Part shown: positions 1 to 9,390 of the stretch, in pieces
Layout: every line of letters begins with the position of its first letter
Numbering within the stretch: position 1 is the first letter of the stretch
From: an uncultured Cyclobacteriaceae bacterium
GTDB taxonomy: Bacteria > Bacteroidota > Bacteroidia > Cytophagales > Cyclobacteriaceae
DNA: 64,000 nt
Assembly: GCA_947492745.1 (NCBI GenBank)
Contig: CANLOE010000011.1
Span: 1-64,000, forward strand
Reading direction: 5' to 3'
Notes under the pieces: generated by a model
The model's input: the letters and a program-made list of their open reading frames with translations, nothing else
Database searches by the model: none
Told to the model about the DNA's origin: nothing
Made by a program: the position numbers and the translations under genes

Positions 1-128
1 AGGCGAACCGCCTGACCCTCACCCCGCCCCTACGGGGACCCTGCCGATGGTGGGACCGGTAAAGAAGGTCCTTACCTAGTCCCGAAACCCCTGAACGAAT
101 GGGGCAAATACCCACAACGTATCTAAGG
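1..128. other. GC-rich structured segment at window edge
   Basis: This stretch is much richer in G and C than the AT-rich DNA that follows. It has short self-complementary stretches: AGGCG/CGCCT at 1-13, CCCC/GGGG around 22-40, and GGTAA/TTACC around 58-78. One forward frame (2-79) is open and Pro-rich up to a TAG, so it could be the tail of a gene cut by the window edge, but this is not convincing. From 129 to the first gene at 422 I see only AT-rich DNA and a possible promoter. Confidence 0.3.
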
Positions 129-391
129 CTATTCGATACTGCCATATCTCCCCTTAATTCTATAAATTATTACTGAGTCATTGGACAGGCAGGGCGTAGG
201 GAACAAAGAACTCAATGGATTTCTAGGTATGGATGAAAGCCAAGATAGGTCTTCTTTAACCTTGATTGTTATTATCATCTTTGATGAAATGCCAACTGGA
301 ATATACCCATCATTACACAGAATTGACATAATATAATAGATGCCACTACTTAACAAGGAAGTTTAATACATTAATTAAACATCATTTTCGT

Positions 392-399
392 TATATTTG
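392..399 (+). promoter_or_regulatory. Candidate Bacteroidota -7 box
   Basis: TATATTTG matches the TAnnTTTG -7 consensus of the Bacteroidota primary sigma factor. It lies 22 nt before the ATG of the SPOR/OmpA gene. The -33 TTTG is not clear at the expected spacing; a TTTA at 362-365 is the nearest candidate. Confidence 0.4.
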
Positions 400-421
400 A
401 GATATATTAATTCACAACACA

Positions 422-1324
422 ATGACGAAAAGGTTAACAGCTCTACTGATAATTCTTCAATCTTTTTTTATCACAGTTACTTTCGCTCAGTCCAGCGGAA
501 CACAAAAGGAGGACAAAGCCTACTCGTACTATGACAATTTTATAGAAGGTAACTATGTCGTCATAGGTGCCTTTGAATATGTGAAAAATGTTGTTAAGTA
601 TATTGATACCGTCAAGGAAAAAGGATACAATGCAAGATATGGGTATAACCCTTATAGAAGGTTGTTTTATGTTTTCATTTCCAAATCGGATGATTTGGAT
701 GAAATCAGAGGTTTGAGAAATAGGATTCGTGCAACCAAAGGTTTTGGAGAGGCGTGGGTATATTCAGTGAGTTCTAAAGAGGAGAAGCAGATTTCAAAAG
801 CAATAAAGAGCGACCCTCCAGCTGACCTTCCGCTTGAGACTATTGAGAATAACACACCAAGTAATTCTCCCATTAATATATCTAGTGAATTGAAATTTGC
901 AGGAGTAGGTAAAAGGATTACTTTCGATAATATTTTGTTTCACAGAAACTCCTCTATTGCTTATAATTCCTCTATAGAGCAATTGGACGAGATATATAAC
1001 TGGATGATCAGCGAGCCTAATACCAAAATCAAAATACATGGTCATACTAACGGTAAGTTTAGGGGGCAGATTTTTATTCCAAATAGAAGAGGAGATATAG
1101 AAAGGTTTTTTGACTTAAAAATAGGAAGCAAAATCAAAGAAGCTGATGATAAGAGGCTCTCCACGGAAAGAGCGAAGACCGTTAAAGATTACCTAATAGC
1201 AAAAGGGATTTCGAAATATAGAGTAGAAATTAAAGGTTGGGGTAAAAAAGCAATGCTTTATCCCAAAAGAAGCAAGAAATCAGAACTTAATCGAAGAGTC
1301 GAAATTGAGGTGACCTCAAATTGA
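422..1324 (+). CDS. SPOR-like/OmpA-family envelope protein
   Basis: This 300-residue protein is probably periplasmic or attached to the outer membrane and binds peptidoglycan. Residues 1-22 form a signal peptide ending near TFAQ. Residues about 45-118 resemble a SPOR-type domain (the YVVIGAF start, then an alternating beta/alpha pattern). Residues about 160-300 are an OmpA C-terminal domain ending in the typical NRRVEIE. Two features are odd. The usual GHTD motif reads GHTN, and about 35 extra residues lie between it and the LSTERA helix that normally follows closely. The domain assignment is from family motifs; a role in wall anchoring is inferred. It stands alone, with a candidate -7 box upstream. 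Confidence 0.75.
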   Translation: MTKRLTALLIILQSFFITVTFAQSSGTQKEDKAYSYYDNFIEGNYVVIGAFEYVKNVVKYIDTVKEKGYNARYGYNPYRRLFYVFISKSDDLDEIRGLRNRIRATKGFGEAWVYSVSSKEEKQISKAIKSDPPADLPLETIENNTPSNSPINISSELKFAGVGKRITFDNILFHRNSSIAYNSSIEQLDEIYNWMISEPNTKIKIHGHTNGKFRGQIFIPNRRGDIERFFDLKIGSKIKEADDKRLSTERAKTVKDYLIAKGISKYRVEIKGWGKKAMLYPKRSKKSELNRRVEIEVTSN

Positions 1325-2007
1325 TCTAATGTATAGGAAAGCATATTTATTGTGAGATTTTCTACGATTAACAATGGATTTTCATTATGTGATTGATATA
1401 AAGATGAGGGGAGATTTTTTGACTGGATTTGTGTGATTCTAGACATAAACATCGTTTGGAGTAACGCAGATTATTATACTTCAATTCAGACTGTGTCGAA
1501 CGTTAAAGAAATGTTCAGCGAATGGGCCGCGTTGGCAAATAACGATTGTACTATTTTGAATGTTTATTATTTGAGGTAATACAAAAACAGTTCTCAAATT
1601 TCACATATAGTAGTGTTCATTTCCTCCCACTCTGCGTTGGCAAATTCTCATGATAGCGCCTGCTATCAAACGATTTGGTCATGATTCATTTTAAAGTATA
1701 TCTTTTATTTTCGGTTTGTTTATCGTTTTCTAGGAGCATTCAATTCCCAAGAAGAACGGCACTCATCTTAAGATTGTGACTTAGATATTCTCTATCATGC
1801 TCTATGCGCTAATTAATCGTTTATTTGACCTTTGAAAGGTAAGTTTGTCTTAGGGCATAATTTTGTTGAATTGATGCGGATAGTGTTGCTATCATTTGTC
1901 AGTATTACTGCAATCGACATAAGTGATACAAACTCTCAAAATAATATAAAGACAAGCTCTTCCTCTCAAATCGATAGTATCTATATAAGGTCGATAAGCT
2001 AAGGGCA
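1325..2007. other. Gene-free stretch with one repeat relic
   Basis: No reading frame here looks coding. The only recognisable content is a degraded R3-type repeat around 1610-1700. The rest is AT-rich DNA without clear structure, up to the terminator at 2011. Confidence 0.5.
1610..1700 (+). repeat. Degraded R3-family repeat
   Basis: This resembles the R3 inserts at 24636 and 56673. All three have TGTTCATTT, then CACTCTGCGTTG, then a central hairpin, then a TGATT stretch. Here the hairpin is GATAGC-GCCT-GCTATC at 1652-1667, with a 4-nt loop instead of 3. The ends are too eroded to define. Confidence 0.5.
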
Positions 2008-2040
2008 AAAAAAAAGCCTCTCGAGTGAGAAGCTTTTTAT
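2007..2040 (-). terminator. Rho-independent terminator of porV
   Basis: A 12-bp stem with one mismatch (2011-2022 pairing with 2027-2038) encloses a GAGT loop. On the minus strand it is followed by a long U-run. It starts about 20 nt after the porV stop and closes the pssA-porU-porV transcript. Confidence 0.8.
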
Positions 2041-2061
2041 CTATAAAATCAATGTGGCTTT

Positions 2062-3303
2062 TTACTCGGATATAGTCCTCTCAGGTCTATCGTTTTCTTC
2101 TCCGAAGTTGAACAGTAAGGAGAACCTTAGTGTCTCAGCTAATGGGTGATTCTGTTGTGTAGGAACCAAATAGGCAAAATCAATCCCAAAGACTTGGTAC
2201 CTAAAACCTAACCCTGCTGTAAAATATTTTCTATTACCTTTTTGCTCATGCTCGTTAAAATAACCTAATCGAGCCGCAAAAGTATTGTTATACCAATATT
2301 CCAAGCCTATGGAAATCATGACCTCCTGTAGTTCTTCGCTGAATCCCCCAGGAGCATCACCAAAAGAACTGAATGTTCCATTGAGCAAGGGACGGTCAGG
2401 GTCTAGGCCATCCACTAGAATAAAGTCTCCATTAGGGTCGACATCCCTTGTACCATCCTCGCGTAATTGATAAATAGGGGGAGTAGGAACGAGTAGTTTG
2501 GTGAGATCCAATGCGAAAGTAATCGTATTGTAAGGGTCTAAATCTGTGGTAAACGCACCACCTAAACCAAATTTCGCATGAATAAAATCTTGGTCCTCTT
2601 CGTTTAGATAGGTTATTTTCCTACCTATATTGGTAATGGTGGCTCCTAGTCCTAGATTGGAGTTTTTACCGCTCAACAATAAATCAGTTTTATAAAACAT
2701 ACTGAAATCAACAGCAATACTATTACCTGGTCTTGCTTCTATGGTAGAAGAGGTGAAGTTCCCTGTAAGGTTTGAGCTGACATACCTACCGGCAACCCCT
2801 ACGCCTAGCTTATCACTTAGCTTTCTGGAATAGGTAGCATCGATGGCAACCTCTCTCGGGTTGAAGGTAGTACCTGCTCCATTAGCGGTTTCACGGAAAG
2901 TAATAGAACCTAGGTCAAAATAACGTAAGGATACCCCTACAGCTTGTGTCTTATCTAATTTATAATATCCTGATAAGTAGGACAATGACATATCGTTAAT
3001 GATTTTTGACAGCCAAGGGGTATAATTGACTGAAAAACCAACTTCAGTATCCATAAAAGCTAACTTCGACCCATTCCAATGAATGGAGTTGGCATCTGGT
3101 GAAAGTGCTATACCTACATCGCCCATGGCACCGGACCTGGCGTCAGGCGCTATACCCAAAAAAGGGACCGCTGTTGTAATCGGGCGATTATCTGCTCCTC
3201 CCAATAAACCTCCAGGATTGGATACAGAACCTTGAGAATAGGATTCTGTGCCGATAAGACCAACGGCAACAAAACATAAAAGTAGCTTAACGTAATTAAT
3301 CAT
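2062..3303 (-). CDS. porV: T9SS outer-membrane protein PorV (LptO)
   Basis: This 413-residue protein is a FadL-like beta-barrel of the type IX secretion system. In studied species PorV collects substrates from the SprA translocon and delivers them to the PorU sortase. A signal peptide covers residues 1-23. The mature start contains the family's PFLGIAPDARSGAMGD stretch, a strong PorV signature, and the rest is alternating strands typical of an outer-membrane barrel. The gene follows porU by 31 nt on the same strand and ends at a strong terminator, so the two are very likely co-transcribed. Length and motifs are normal for the family. Confidence 0.95.
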   Translation of the reverse strand: MINYVKLLLCFVAVGLIGTESYSQGSVSNPGGLLGGADNRPITTAVPFLGIAPDARSGAMGDVGIALSPDANSIHWNGSKLAFMDTEVGFSVNYTPWLSKIINDMSLSYLSGYYKLDKTQAVGVSLRYFDLGSITFRETANGAGTTFNPREVAIDATYSRKLSDKLGVGVAGRYVSSNLTGNFTSSTIEARPGNSIAVDFSMFYKTDLLLSGKNSNLGLGATITNIGRKITYLNEEDQDFIHAKFGLGGAFTTDLDPYNTITFALDLTKLLVPTPPIYQLREDGTRDVDPNGDFILVDGLDPDRPLLNGTFSSFGDAPGGFSEELQEVMISIGLEYWYNNTFAARLGYFNEHEQKGNRKYFTAGLGFRYQVFGIDFAYLVPTQQNHPLAETLRFSLLFNFGEENDRPERTISE

Positions 3304-3334
3304 AACATATGGTTTGAAAAGGAGGTAAATATAA

Positions 3335-6300
3335 TCATTTAATGAGAACTAATTTTTGATAGCGGTGCTTTTTTGCACCGTCCGATTTAGAACGAACAAA
3401 AAGGTGATATGCGTATATACCGGAAAAAAGTTTTTCTTTCAAAAATAGAGGTATGCTGATACGGCTACCGGCATTGTTGACTGTAGCTGATTGCTCATGG
3501 ATGACTTTGCCTTGCGGAGAAAAAACCTGTAACTTTAGTTCTAAGTCTTCCCCTTGTCGATTGTGATTGAAGGTAATGGTCGTCTCATCTAGAAATGGAT
3601 TAGGGTGATTGCCCAAATCCTCGATAATAATGTCCGACGCATTACCTACGATGAACTGAACCGTTACTTCGCTGGAGTTGTTGTGTGTATCCCAGATTTT
3701 TACACTCAATTGATGCTTGCCTGCCGATAGGCCCTTTAGAGGAAGTCGAAACCATCCATGCTGATAACTATCTAGGTCAGCAGTGTAGAAAGTACTCAAA
3801 GGATAACTTTCCCTATCGTCCAATACGGCTATGGGTACATTACCACCTAAACTATAGTTGGAAAGATTTACACCGTTTTCATCAAAAACATCGACCAATA
3901 ACGTACTGTTCGGACTTATAGAGGAACCGTTAAGGAACAAAGTATCATTCATAAAAGCGCTCAATTGTGGTGCTCGGTCATCCCTAACAATACTCTCGGG
4001 ACTTCCTCCTATCAGTATATCGGTAAGTCCGACATGTGCATCCATTTTAGTATTGTCCGAAGCACTGTACATACTGATTTTCCCTTTGTCGATAAGGTAC
4101 GAAATATTTTTTGGGACCACAAATTCGAAGCTAAAGCCCCCTTCTCGAACGGAAGTGATGCCATTAAAAAGGATATTGTCTCTGGTCCGATAGTTAAACT
4201 TTACATTTCGAGGACTACCAAGAGTACTCCTCAGGTTTGATTTTCCGTATACGGTTACAGCGGCTGTTCCATTAAAATCAACGATTTTACTTCCATTTGT
4301 CGCTAATACGGAACCCTCTATTTTTACTTTCTCCAGTGCCTTCAATGTGTCGAGGACTTCGCTACGGGCATTGTTGTTGATATGTGTCACTTCCAATCGA
4401 TGTTCTGGGTAGGCCAACCTCAATGAAGGGTCACCGAGCAGAGAGAAATTTCGATTGCTCACACCACTGATACTATTGTTTTTGGTATCGCGGATGATAT
4501 CACCTAGCCGCGGATATTCTCCCTCTCTTTTTCTGAAAACAGTTTCGTAAAAAGCCCTGTTGAGCTTGAAATTGGTACTCGAACTTACAGGGCGTGCTGT
4601 TGTTACGATAGCGATGCTACCACCATTTTCATTCAATACGGTCAGCTCTCCCCCCGATATTCTTTCTGGGTCGTCATGACGGCCAAATTCACAGGTGGCG
4701 GTAACAAAAAGAGGAAGATTATTGCTGTTATTGTAGGCGTTGATAGTGCTGATATCCAATATGTTCTCCTCGGTCCATTTTTTTTCACCTCCATGACCCG
4801 TAAAATTGATGATCAGTGCACCGTCTTCCACGGCCTTATTGATCTGTTCGTTGACCTGAGGGGCAAGCTCTCCTCCAGGCCCCGGAACTTGCTCGAAGGC
4901 ATCCATATAGATTTTATTGATATTGAATCCCGTATAAGTACTGTCTACCATGGTAGCCAATCTATCGGCATCATTGACATGGATATTGAAATCCTCATCA
5001 TCGGCAATAAAGACGACTTCATTGCGCCAAGCACCTAAATGACTGCCATTTGAGCTATAGGCGATGATCTTGTCCACTACATTATTGGCTTCTTCAATAG
5101 AGGTGACCGGCAATCTGCCTACACCGATTTCCAGTGTATGATCAGAAGACCACTCCCCTTCACCTTCTTCCATAAACCCAAAGTAGTCATCTGAGGAATA
5201 GGTAAGTAGTGGGTGGAGGGTGTTGGGAGATTGAAATGTTGGTATAAAATTGGTATTGCTGCTGATCCTATCTTTATAATCATAGGAACAGCGTCCCAGC
5301 AATAATAAGTACTTCAACTTTTCGGGACGCTTATCATAAAGAAACTTCACATAGTCCCGGATAGCAGATAGGTCTTTGCTGCCACTACCGAACTCATTGT
5401 AGATTTCATCCACATTGGTTACGGATACGTCCAATCCATCATGATTACGTCTAAAACGCGCAAGACGTTCAGCCTCTTTGATGAACTGTGGGTGACTGAT
5501 AATCAGAAATTCCGGTGTTAGTTCACCATGCAGGTTCTGCGGGGCGACTTTCCCAAGGTATTCAGTGCGACCTAAGGTAGCCTCTGGGTCAAAAACAATA
5601 AATTCCCTTATGGTGATACTTGCAGTCCCAAAAGAAATACCTTCCGGTCCGTTTCTGTACATCTGTGTCTTCGGACTCAAAGGGTCAGAGACATCCCAGA
5701 CCTGTAGCGAAGGAGAACCATTGGATATTCTATAGGTGGAAAAAGCAGAAGAAGTACTGCTTATAGAGCGAAAAAGGGTCTGCTCGCCATACAAGGACAA
5801 TTCTCTTTGGCGATGGAGTAAAAGGTGTTCCAGATAACCTAAAGACCTACCAGAACCGGCTTTGTTGAACGAGAGCGTTACTTGCATGGAGGTACTGCTA
5901 CTGGGGATAATAGCGGTACTGACTTCGAAGATGTCCTTGCGCTCATATCCTTTGATACGGTAAGTATTGCTGCTCGGATTATTCTCAAAATCGGGAATGG
6001 ACTGTACAGGCTGTTGGCCGATGACCTTTCCATTGATACTGACCTCAAATTCCGTAGGTGTAAACGTCTGAGCCATCACTGTAGAGCTGAGTTTTAAGGG
6101 CGAACCTTCTACTGTTCCTGTGGCATCAAATGAAAAAGAGCGGGATAGATTTTTCCCTGAGAACCGCTCACCATACCAAAAACGACCTGAGGTGAGTAGA
6201 TTATGCTGGTCTTGTTCATAAACGTCGACCTCATCGAAAGTAGTGATGATAGGGAAGTCACCCCTTTGGTCACCTGCCGAAGACAGTCGGGCCCCCATTT

Positions 6301-6784
6301 CCCCATCATTCTTTATGGTGAGGAAAAAATAGCTACGGTCATCATATTCATTTCCGGTATAGATGAACGTTCCTTCTTCTTCTGAATAACGGATATCATC
6401 CGGTCCCGAGGCATAAAAAAGCAAATAGTCACCTTGGTCGAAGCGACCGTCTGCCTCTCCTGCTATGAAAATAGGGTTTTCCTGTAAGTCTTGAATACGC
6501 TTATCCCCGTTACGCTGCGGTAACATCTTGCCACCGTTGCCATAAAGTGCGATACTCCTAGGGTCGATAGCCTCCGTGGAAATGCCCATACTTTGAAGTT
6601 GGGCCAAATCGATTTTGTAGACGCCTGCTGCCGAAACCGCGATTTTATACCAATCCCCTTGGGAGAGGACTGAGGTATTAATGTTATCATCGCCCATATC
6701 CTGCGCCACGAGTAGGAGGGGCGATAAACAAAAGCAGAGAAAAGCCAAGGTCAACATGCCGATAGCAGAGAACAGTCTTATCAT
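3335..6784 (-). CDS. porU: T9SS sortase PorU (C25 gingipain family)
   Basis: This 1149-residue protein has a signal peptide at about 1-27. PorU is the cell-surface transpeptidase that removes the C-terminal signal of T9SS cargo and attaches the protein to A-LPS. The C25 peptidase core is in the middle: the catalytic His is in NFTGHGG (about residue 660) and the catalytic Cys is in TATCEFGRHDD (about residue 697), both intact. The C-terminus is a type A sorting-like domain that starts near NHPNPF and ends YQKLVLIK. The gene lies between pssA (92 nt upstream) and porV (31 nt downstream). PorU-PorV adjacency fits their joint role in the attachment complex. Confidence 0.95.
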   Translation of the reverse strand: MIRLFSAIGMLTLAFLCFCLSPLLLVAQDMGDDNINTSVLSQGDWYKIAVSAAGVYKIDLAQLQSMGISTEAIDPRSIALYGNGGKMLPQRNGDKRIQDLQENPIFIAGEADGRFDQGDYLLFYASGPDDIRYSEEEGTFIYTGNEYDDRSYFFLTIKNDGEMGARLSSAGDQRGDFPIITTFDEVDVYEQDQHNLLTSGRFWYGERFSGKNLSRSFSFDATGTVEGSPLKLSSTVMAQTFTPTEFEVSINGKVIGQQPVQSIPDFENNPSSNTYRIKGYERKDIFEVSTAIIPSSSTSMQVTLSFNKAGSGRSLGYLEHLLLHRQRELSLYGEQTLFRSISSTSSAFSTYRISNGSPSLQVWDVSDPLSPKTQMYRNGPEGISFGTASITIREFIVFDPEATLGRTEYLGKVAPQNLHGELTPEFLIISHPQFIKEAERLARFRRNHDGLDVSVTNVDEIYNEFGSGSKDLSAIRDYVKFLYDKRPEKLKYLLLLGRCSYDYKDRISSNTNFIPTFQSPNTLHPLLTYSSDDYFGFMEEGEGEWSSDHTLEIGVGRLPVTSIEEANNVVDKIIAYSSNGSHLGAWRNEVVFIADDEDFNIHVNDADRLATMVDSTYTGFNINKIYMDAFEQVPGPGGELAPQVNEQINKAVEDGALIINFTGHGGEKKWTEENILDISTINAYNNSNNLPLFVTATCEFGRHDDPERISGGELTVLNENGGSIAIVTTARPVSSSTNFKLNRAFYETVFRKREGEYPRLGDIIRDTKNNSISGVSNRNFSLLGDPSLRLAYPEHRLEVTHINNNARSEVLDTLKALEKVKIEGSVLATNGSKIVDFNGTAAVTVYGKSNLRSTLGSPRNVKFNYRTRDNILFNGITSVREGGFSFEFVVPKNISYLIDKGKISMYSASDNTKMDAHVGLTDILIGGSPESIVRDDRAPQLSAFMNDTLFLNGSSISPNSTLLVDVFDENGVNLSNYSLGGNVPIAVLDDRESYPLSTFYTADLDSYQHGWFRLPLKGLSAGKHQLSVKIWDTHNNSSEVTVQFIVGNASDIIIEDLGNHPNPFLDETTITFNHNRQGEDLELKLQVFSPQGKVIHEQSATVNNAGSRISIPLFLKEKLFSGIYAYHLFVRSKSDGAKKHRYQKLVLIK

Positions 6785-6876
6785 AAATCTGATATAAGGA
6801 GTGTTATATTATTACGTCTGTTCAACATAGAAATATCGTAAAACGTTTCATTCTCAAAGGGTGTTCGTGACGACAT

Positions 6877-7551
6877 TTATCCTTCTTTTCTCAGAAACAA
6901 TGACATGAAAATGTATAAAAAGATAATTAGTGGCACTGCTATCCAATGCAGTACTACCAGTAATAATGCGGCGAACAACAGAAAAACAAACTTTAGCTCA
7001 TTGCCCTTCCAGTGAAATCTTTTGAATTTCAAGGCCATCAAAGGTAGTTCGGCCACTAGCAGAAAGGAAAAGACCAATATGAGGGAAATGACAGTATAAG
7101 GCCCTAACCATACGGCATATTCGCTATTTGCGATAATGGGCAGGCTGGAAAAGAAGAGTGCATTAGCGGGTGTGGGCAGTCCCATGAAAGCGTCCGTTTG
7201 TCGTGTATCCAAATTGAACTTTGCCAATCGTAAGGCGGAGAATAGCGCCATACTAAAGGCGACATAGGGGAGGTAAGGATTGTCCATGCTACGATCCAGA
7301 TAGTTGTAGACCATCACTGAAGGTAATACTCCGAAAGTAACCATATCGGCCAAGGAGTCGAGTTCCTTACCTACAGGAGAACTTACATTAAGCAAGCGTG
7401 CAGAGAAGCCATCCAGAAAATCAAGTATCGCCGCGAGATAAATCATGTAAACCGGGAGAAAGACCTCTCCTTCAAAGCTCAAGGTAATACCGATACACCC
7501 ACAGAGCAGGTTCCCTAAAGTAATGCTATTGGGTATATGTTGCTTTATCAA
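6877..7551 (-). CDS. pssA: CDP-diacylglycerol-serine O-phosphatidyltransferase
   Basis: This 224-residue inner-membrane enzyme makes phosphatidylserine from CDP-diacylglycerol and serine, the first step to phosphatidylethanolamine. The CDP-alcohol phosphatidyltransferase signature is complete: DG-x2-AR-x8-G-x3-D-x3-D, in the region DFLDGFSAR to ELDSLAD. Several hydrophobic helices follow. The start is TTG (IKQHIPN follows, as in homologues); no in-frame ATG exists upstream, and the next Met would remove part of the first helix. It lies 34 nt after the metallo-hydrolase gene and 92 nt before porU, probably in one operon. Confidence 0.92.
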   Translation of the reverse strand: MIKQHIPNSITLGNLLCGCIGITLSFEGEVFLPVYMIYLAAILDFLDGFSARLLNVSSPVGKELDSLADMVTFGVLPSVMVYNYLDRSMDNPYLPYVAFSMALFSALRLAKFNLDTRQTDAFMGLPTPANALFFSSLPIIANSEYAVWLGPYTVISLILVFSFLLVAELPLMALKFKRFHWKGNELKFVFLLFAALLLVVLHWIAVPLIIFLYIFMSLFLRKEG

Positions 7552-7585
7552 AATATCATAGTATAGTAAACGGTCGGACTGATTA

Positions 7586-8233
7586 TCATGCTTTCAATGC
7601 GCAAAACGGATTGGCCGCTTTTTCCTCACCTATGGTAGTAGAGGGGCCATGTCCACAATAGACAACCGTTTCATCAGGAAGGTCGAACATTTTTTCGTGT
7701 ATACTCTGGATCAAAGTATCCAGATTTCCACCCGGTAAGTCGGTCCTGCCGATGCTTCTCTGGAAAAGCACATCACCACCAATACATATTTTTTGCGCCC
7801 GCTCCACAAAAGCAATGTGCCCAGGGGCGTGGCCAGGTACAAATAATACTTCCAATTCGCTAGAGCCAAAAGTGACAAGGTCCCCCTCGTTGATGTAGTG
7901 GTCAATGCTTGCCGGCTCGTAGTTTTGAAATCCATAGTTGGGTGCGTAGACCTCTACGGCTTTCAGTGTAGCCTTGTCTTCCGGATGTATCCCTAATTTG
8001 ACATCGTACTGCTGTTTTATGAACTGATTGCCGAGTACATGATCGATATGACAGTGTGTATTCCATAATCCTACGACGCGAAGCTTTTCGCCCGTAACAA
8101 AATCCATCAGTTCTGTTTTTTCATGATTTTCATAACATCCAGGATCAATGACGATGCACTCGCCACTTTCATCATAAAGGAGATAAGTGTTCTCCATGAA
8201 CGGATTGAAAACAAAAGATTTTATATGTATCAT
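7586..8233 (-). CDS. MBL-fold metallo-hydrolase, glyoxalase II-like
   Basis: This 215-residue cytoplasmic protein has a metallo-beta-lactamase fold. The dinuclear metal site is intact: THCHIDH (about residue 63), a later GHAPGH, the bridging Asp in GGDVLF, and the last His in CGHG. The C-terminal GEEKAANPF is typical of the YcbL/glyoxalase-II-like subgroup, so thioester hydrolysis is a fair guess, but the substrate is unknown. I chose the ATG at 8233 (MIHIKSF), because a longer reading frame to 8401 would overlap the divergent gene and its upstream residues look non-coding. It is the first gene of the pssA-porU-porV transcript. Confidence 0.88.
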   Translation of the reverse strand: MIHIKSFVFNPFMENTYLLYDESGECIVIDPGCYENHEKTELMDFVTGEKLRVVGLWNTHCHIDHVLGNQFIKQQYDVKLGIHPEDKATLKAVEVYAPNYGFQNYEPASIDHYINEGDLVTFGSSELEVLFVPGHAPGHIAFVERAQKICIGGDVLFQRSIGRTDLPGGNLDTLIQSIHEKMFDLPDETVVYCGHGPSTTIGEEKAANPFCALKA

Positions 8234-8340
8234 GATGTAAATTAAATCAAATACGCACAAATTTGTCAGGTATACACAACAAAAATTGAAAATTTGCCTT
8301 ATCATGTCTCCATTGAATATAGATAAGGTAAAATCTATGT

Positions 8341-9390
8341 ATGAGATATGATTATGATTATTTGATTGTAGGGCAGGGTTTGGCCGGGAGTGTATTGGCA
8401 CATCGGCTTATCGAGTCAGGTAGTAAGGTGATCGTATATAACGAAGCACTGAAAAACTATTCTTCAACCATAGCTGCGGGCATTTACAATCCTGTTACTG
8501 GGAGAAAGCTGCTCAAGACCTGGAAGGCGGATAGTTTGTTTTCTGACCTGGAAGACTTCTATACTTCATGGGCGGCACGCTTATCCACAGATTTTCTGCA
8601 TCCTAAAACTATTTATAGGCCTTTCCTGAATATAGAACAGCAAAATGAATGGATAGGACGGAGTGCGGATGATATATACAATGATTATGTTACCGATATA
8701 TATAAGGAAAGTGCTTACGGTGAGGATGTTTTTGATGATTATGGGGGCATTACCCTGAAGCGGTGTGGCTTTGTGGATATTAATGCGCTACTGATTGCCT
8801 TCCGAAATGCGCTCGAAAGTAAAAAGGCCTATCGCGAGGTCAACTTTGAGGCCAATAAACTGAGAGTGGTCGAAGATGCTATCCTCTATGACCGATTGAA
8901 GGTGCGAAAAATCATTTTTTGTGATGGACAGCGAGGCTTGGCAAACCTGTATTTCTCGAATTTACCCTATCGCTTGGTCAAAGGAGAGATTCTATGGATA
9001 GAGACCGAAAAACCTTTGGACAAAATTTATAATAGAGGAGTATTTGTGCTTCCTGTCAAGGAAACACTTTGTAAAGTAGGCGCGACTTATGATAATCATG
9101 ATTTGACTTTAGAAACAACAAATCAGGCAAAAATGAAACTTGAGGGTACACTTGCTACGTTATTAAAGACAAATTATCGAATTGTCAATCAATTAGCAGG
9201 AGTAAGGCCGGCAACAAAAGACCGTCGGCCAATGCTGGGAAATCATCCTAAATACGGCAATGTGTTCATATTTAATGGGTTGGGGGCTAAAGGAGTGTCC
9301 TTGGCACCTTATTATGCCGCTCAGATGACCTCCCTGCTGAACGAAGGGAAAGAACCGGATAAAGAAGTCAATATTAATCGGTTTTTTTGA
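8341..9390 (+). CDS. FAD-dependent oxidoreductase (DAO/glycine oxidase-like)
   Basis: This 349-residue protein has an N-terminal Rossmann FAD site (GQGLAGSVLAHRL, residues about 11-23). A C-terminal GVRPATKDRRPMLG segment is shared by the D-amino acid oxidase/glycine oxidase family. The AAGIYNPVTGRK motif near residue 48 is typical of Bacteroidota members. It probably oxidises an amine or amino acid, but the substrate cannot be read from sequence. No signal peptide is seen. The gene is divergent from the MBL hydrolase, with a 107-bp shared promoter region, and stands alone downstream. Confidence 0.85.
   Translation: MRYDYDYLIVGQGLAGSVLAHRLIESGSKVIVYNEALKNYSSTIAAGIYNPVTGRKLLKTWKADSLFSDLEDFYTSWAARLSTDFLHPKTIYRPFLNIEQQNEWIGRSADDIYNDYVTDIYKESAYGEDVFDDYGGITLKRCGFVDINALLIAFRNALESKKAYREVNFEANKLRVVEDAILYDRLKVRKIIFCDGQRGLANLYFSNLPYRLVKGEILWIETEKPLDKIYNRGVFVLPVKETLCKVGATYDNHDLTLETTNQAKMKLEGTLATLLKTNYRIVNQLAGVRPATKDRRPMLGNHPKYGNVFIFNGLGAKGVSLAPYYAAQMTSLLNEGKEPDKEVNINRFF

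Noticed and set aside
129-356. 75-residue minus-strand open frame
   Set aside because: Composition is not protein-like, it has no motif, and it lies in AT-rich DNA upstream of a real gene.
4600-4625. Near match to the ATAGC-NNN-GCTAT core inside porU
   Set aside because: It reads GATAGC-GAT-GCTACC, is imperfect and is part of a well-conserved coding region without R1-R4 flanks; probably chance.
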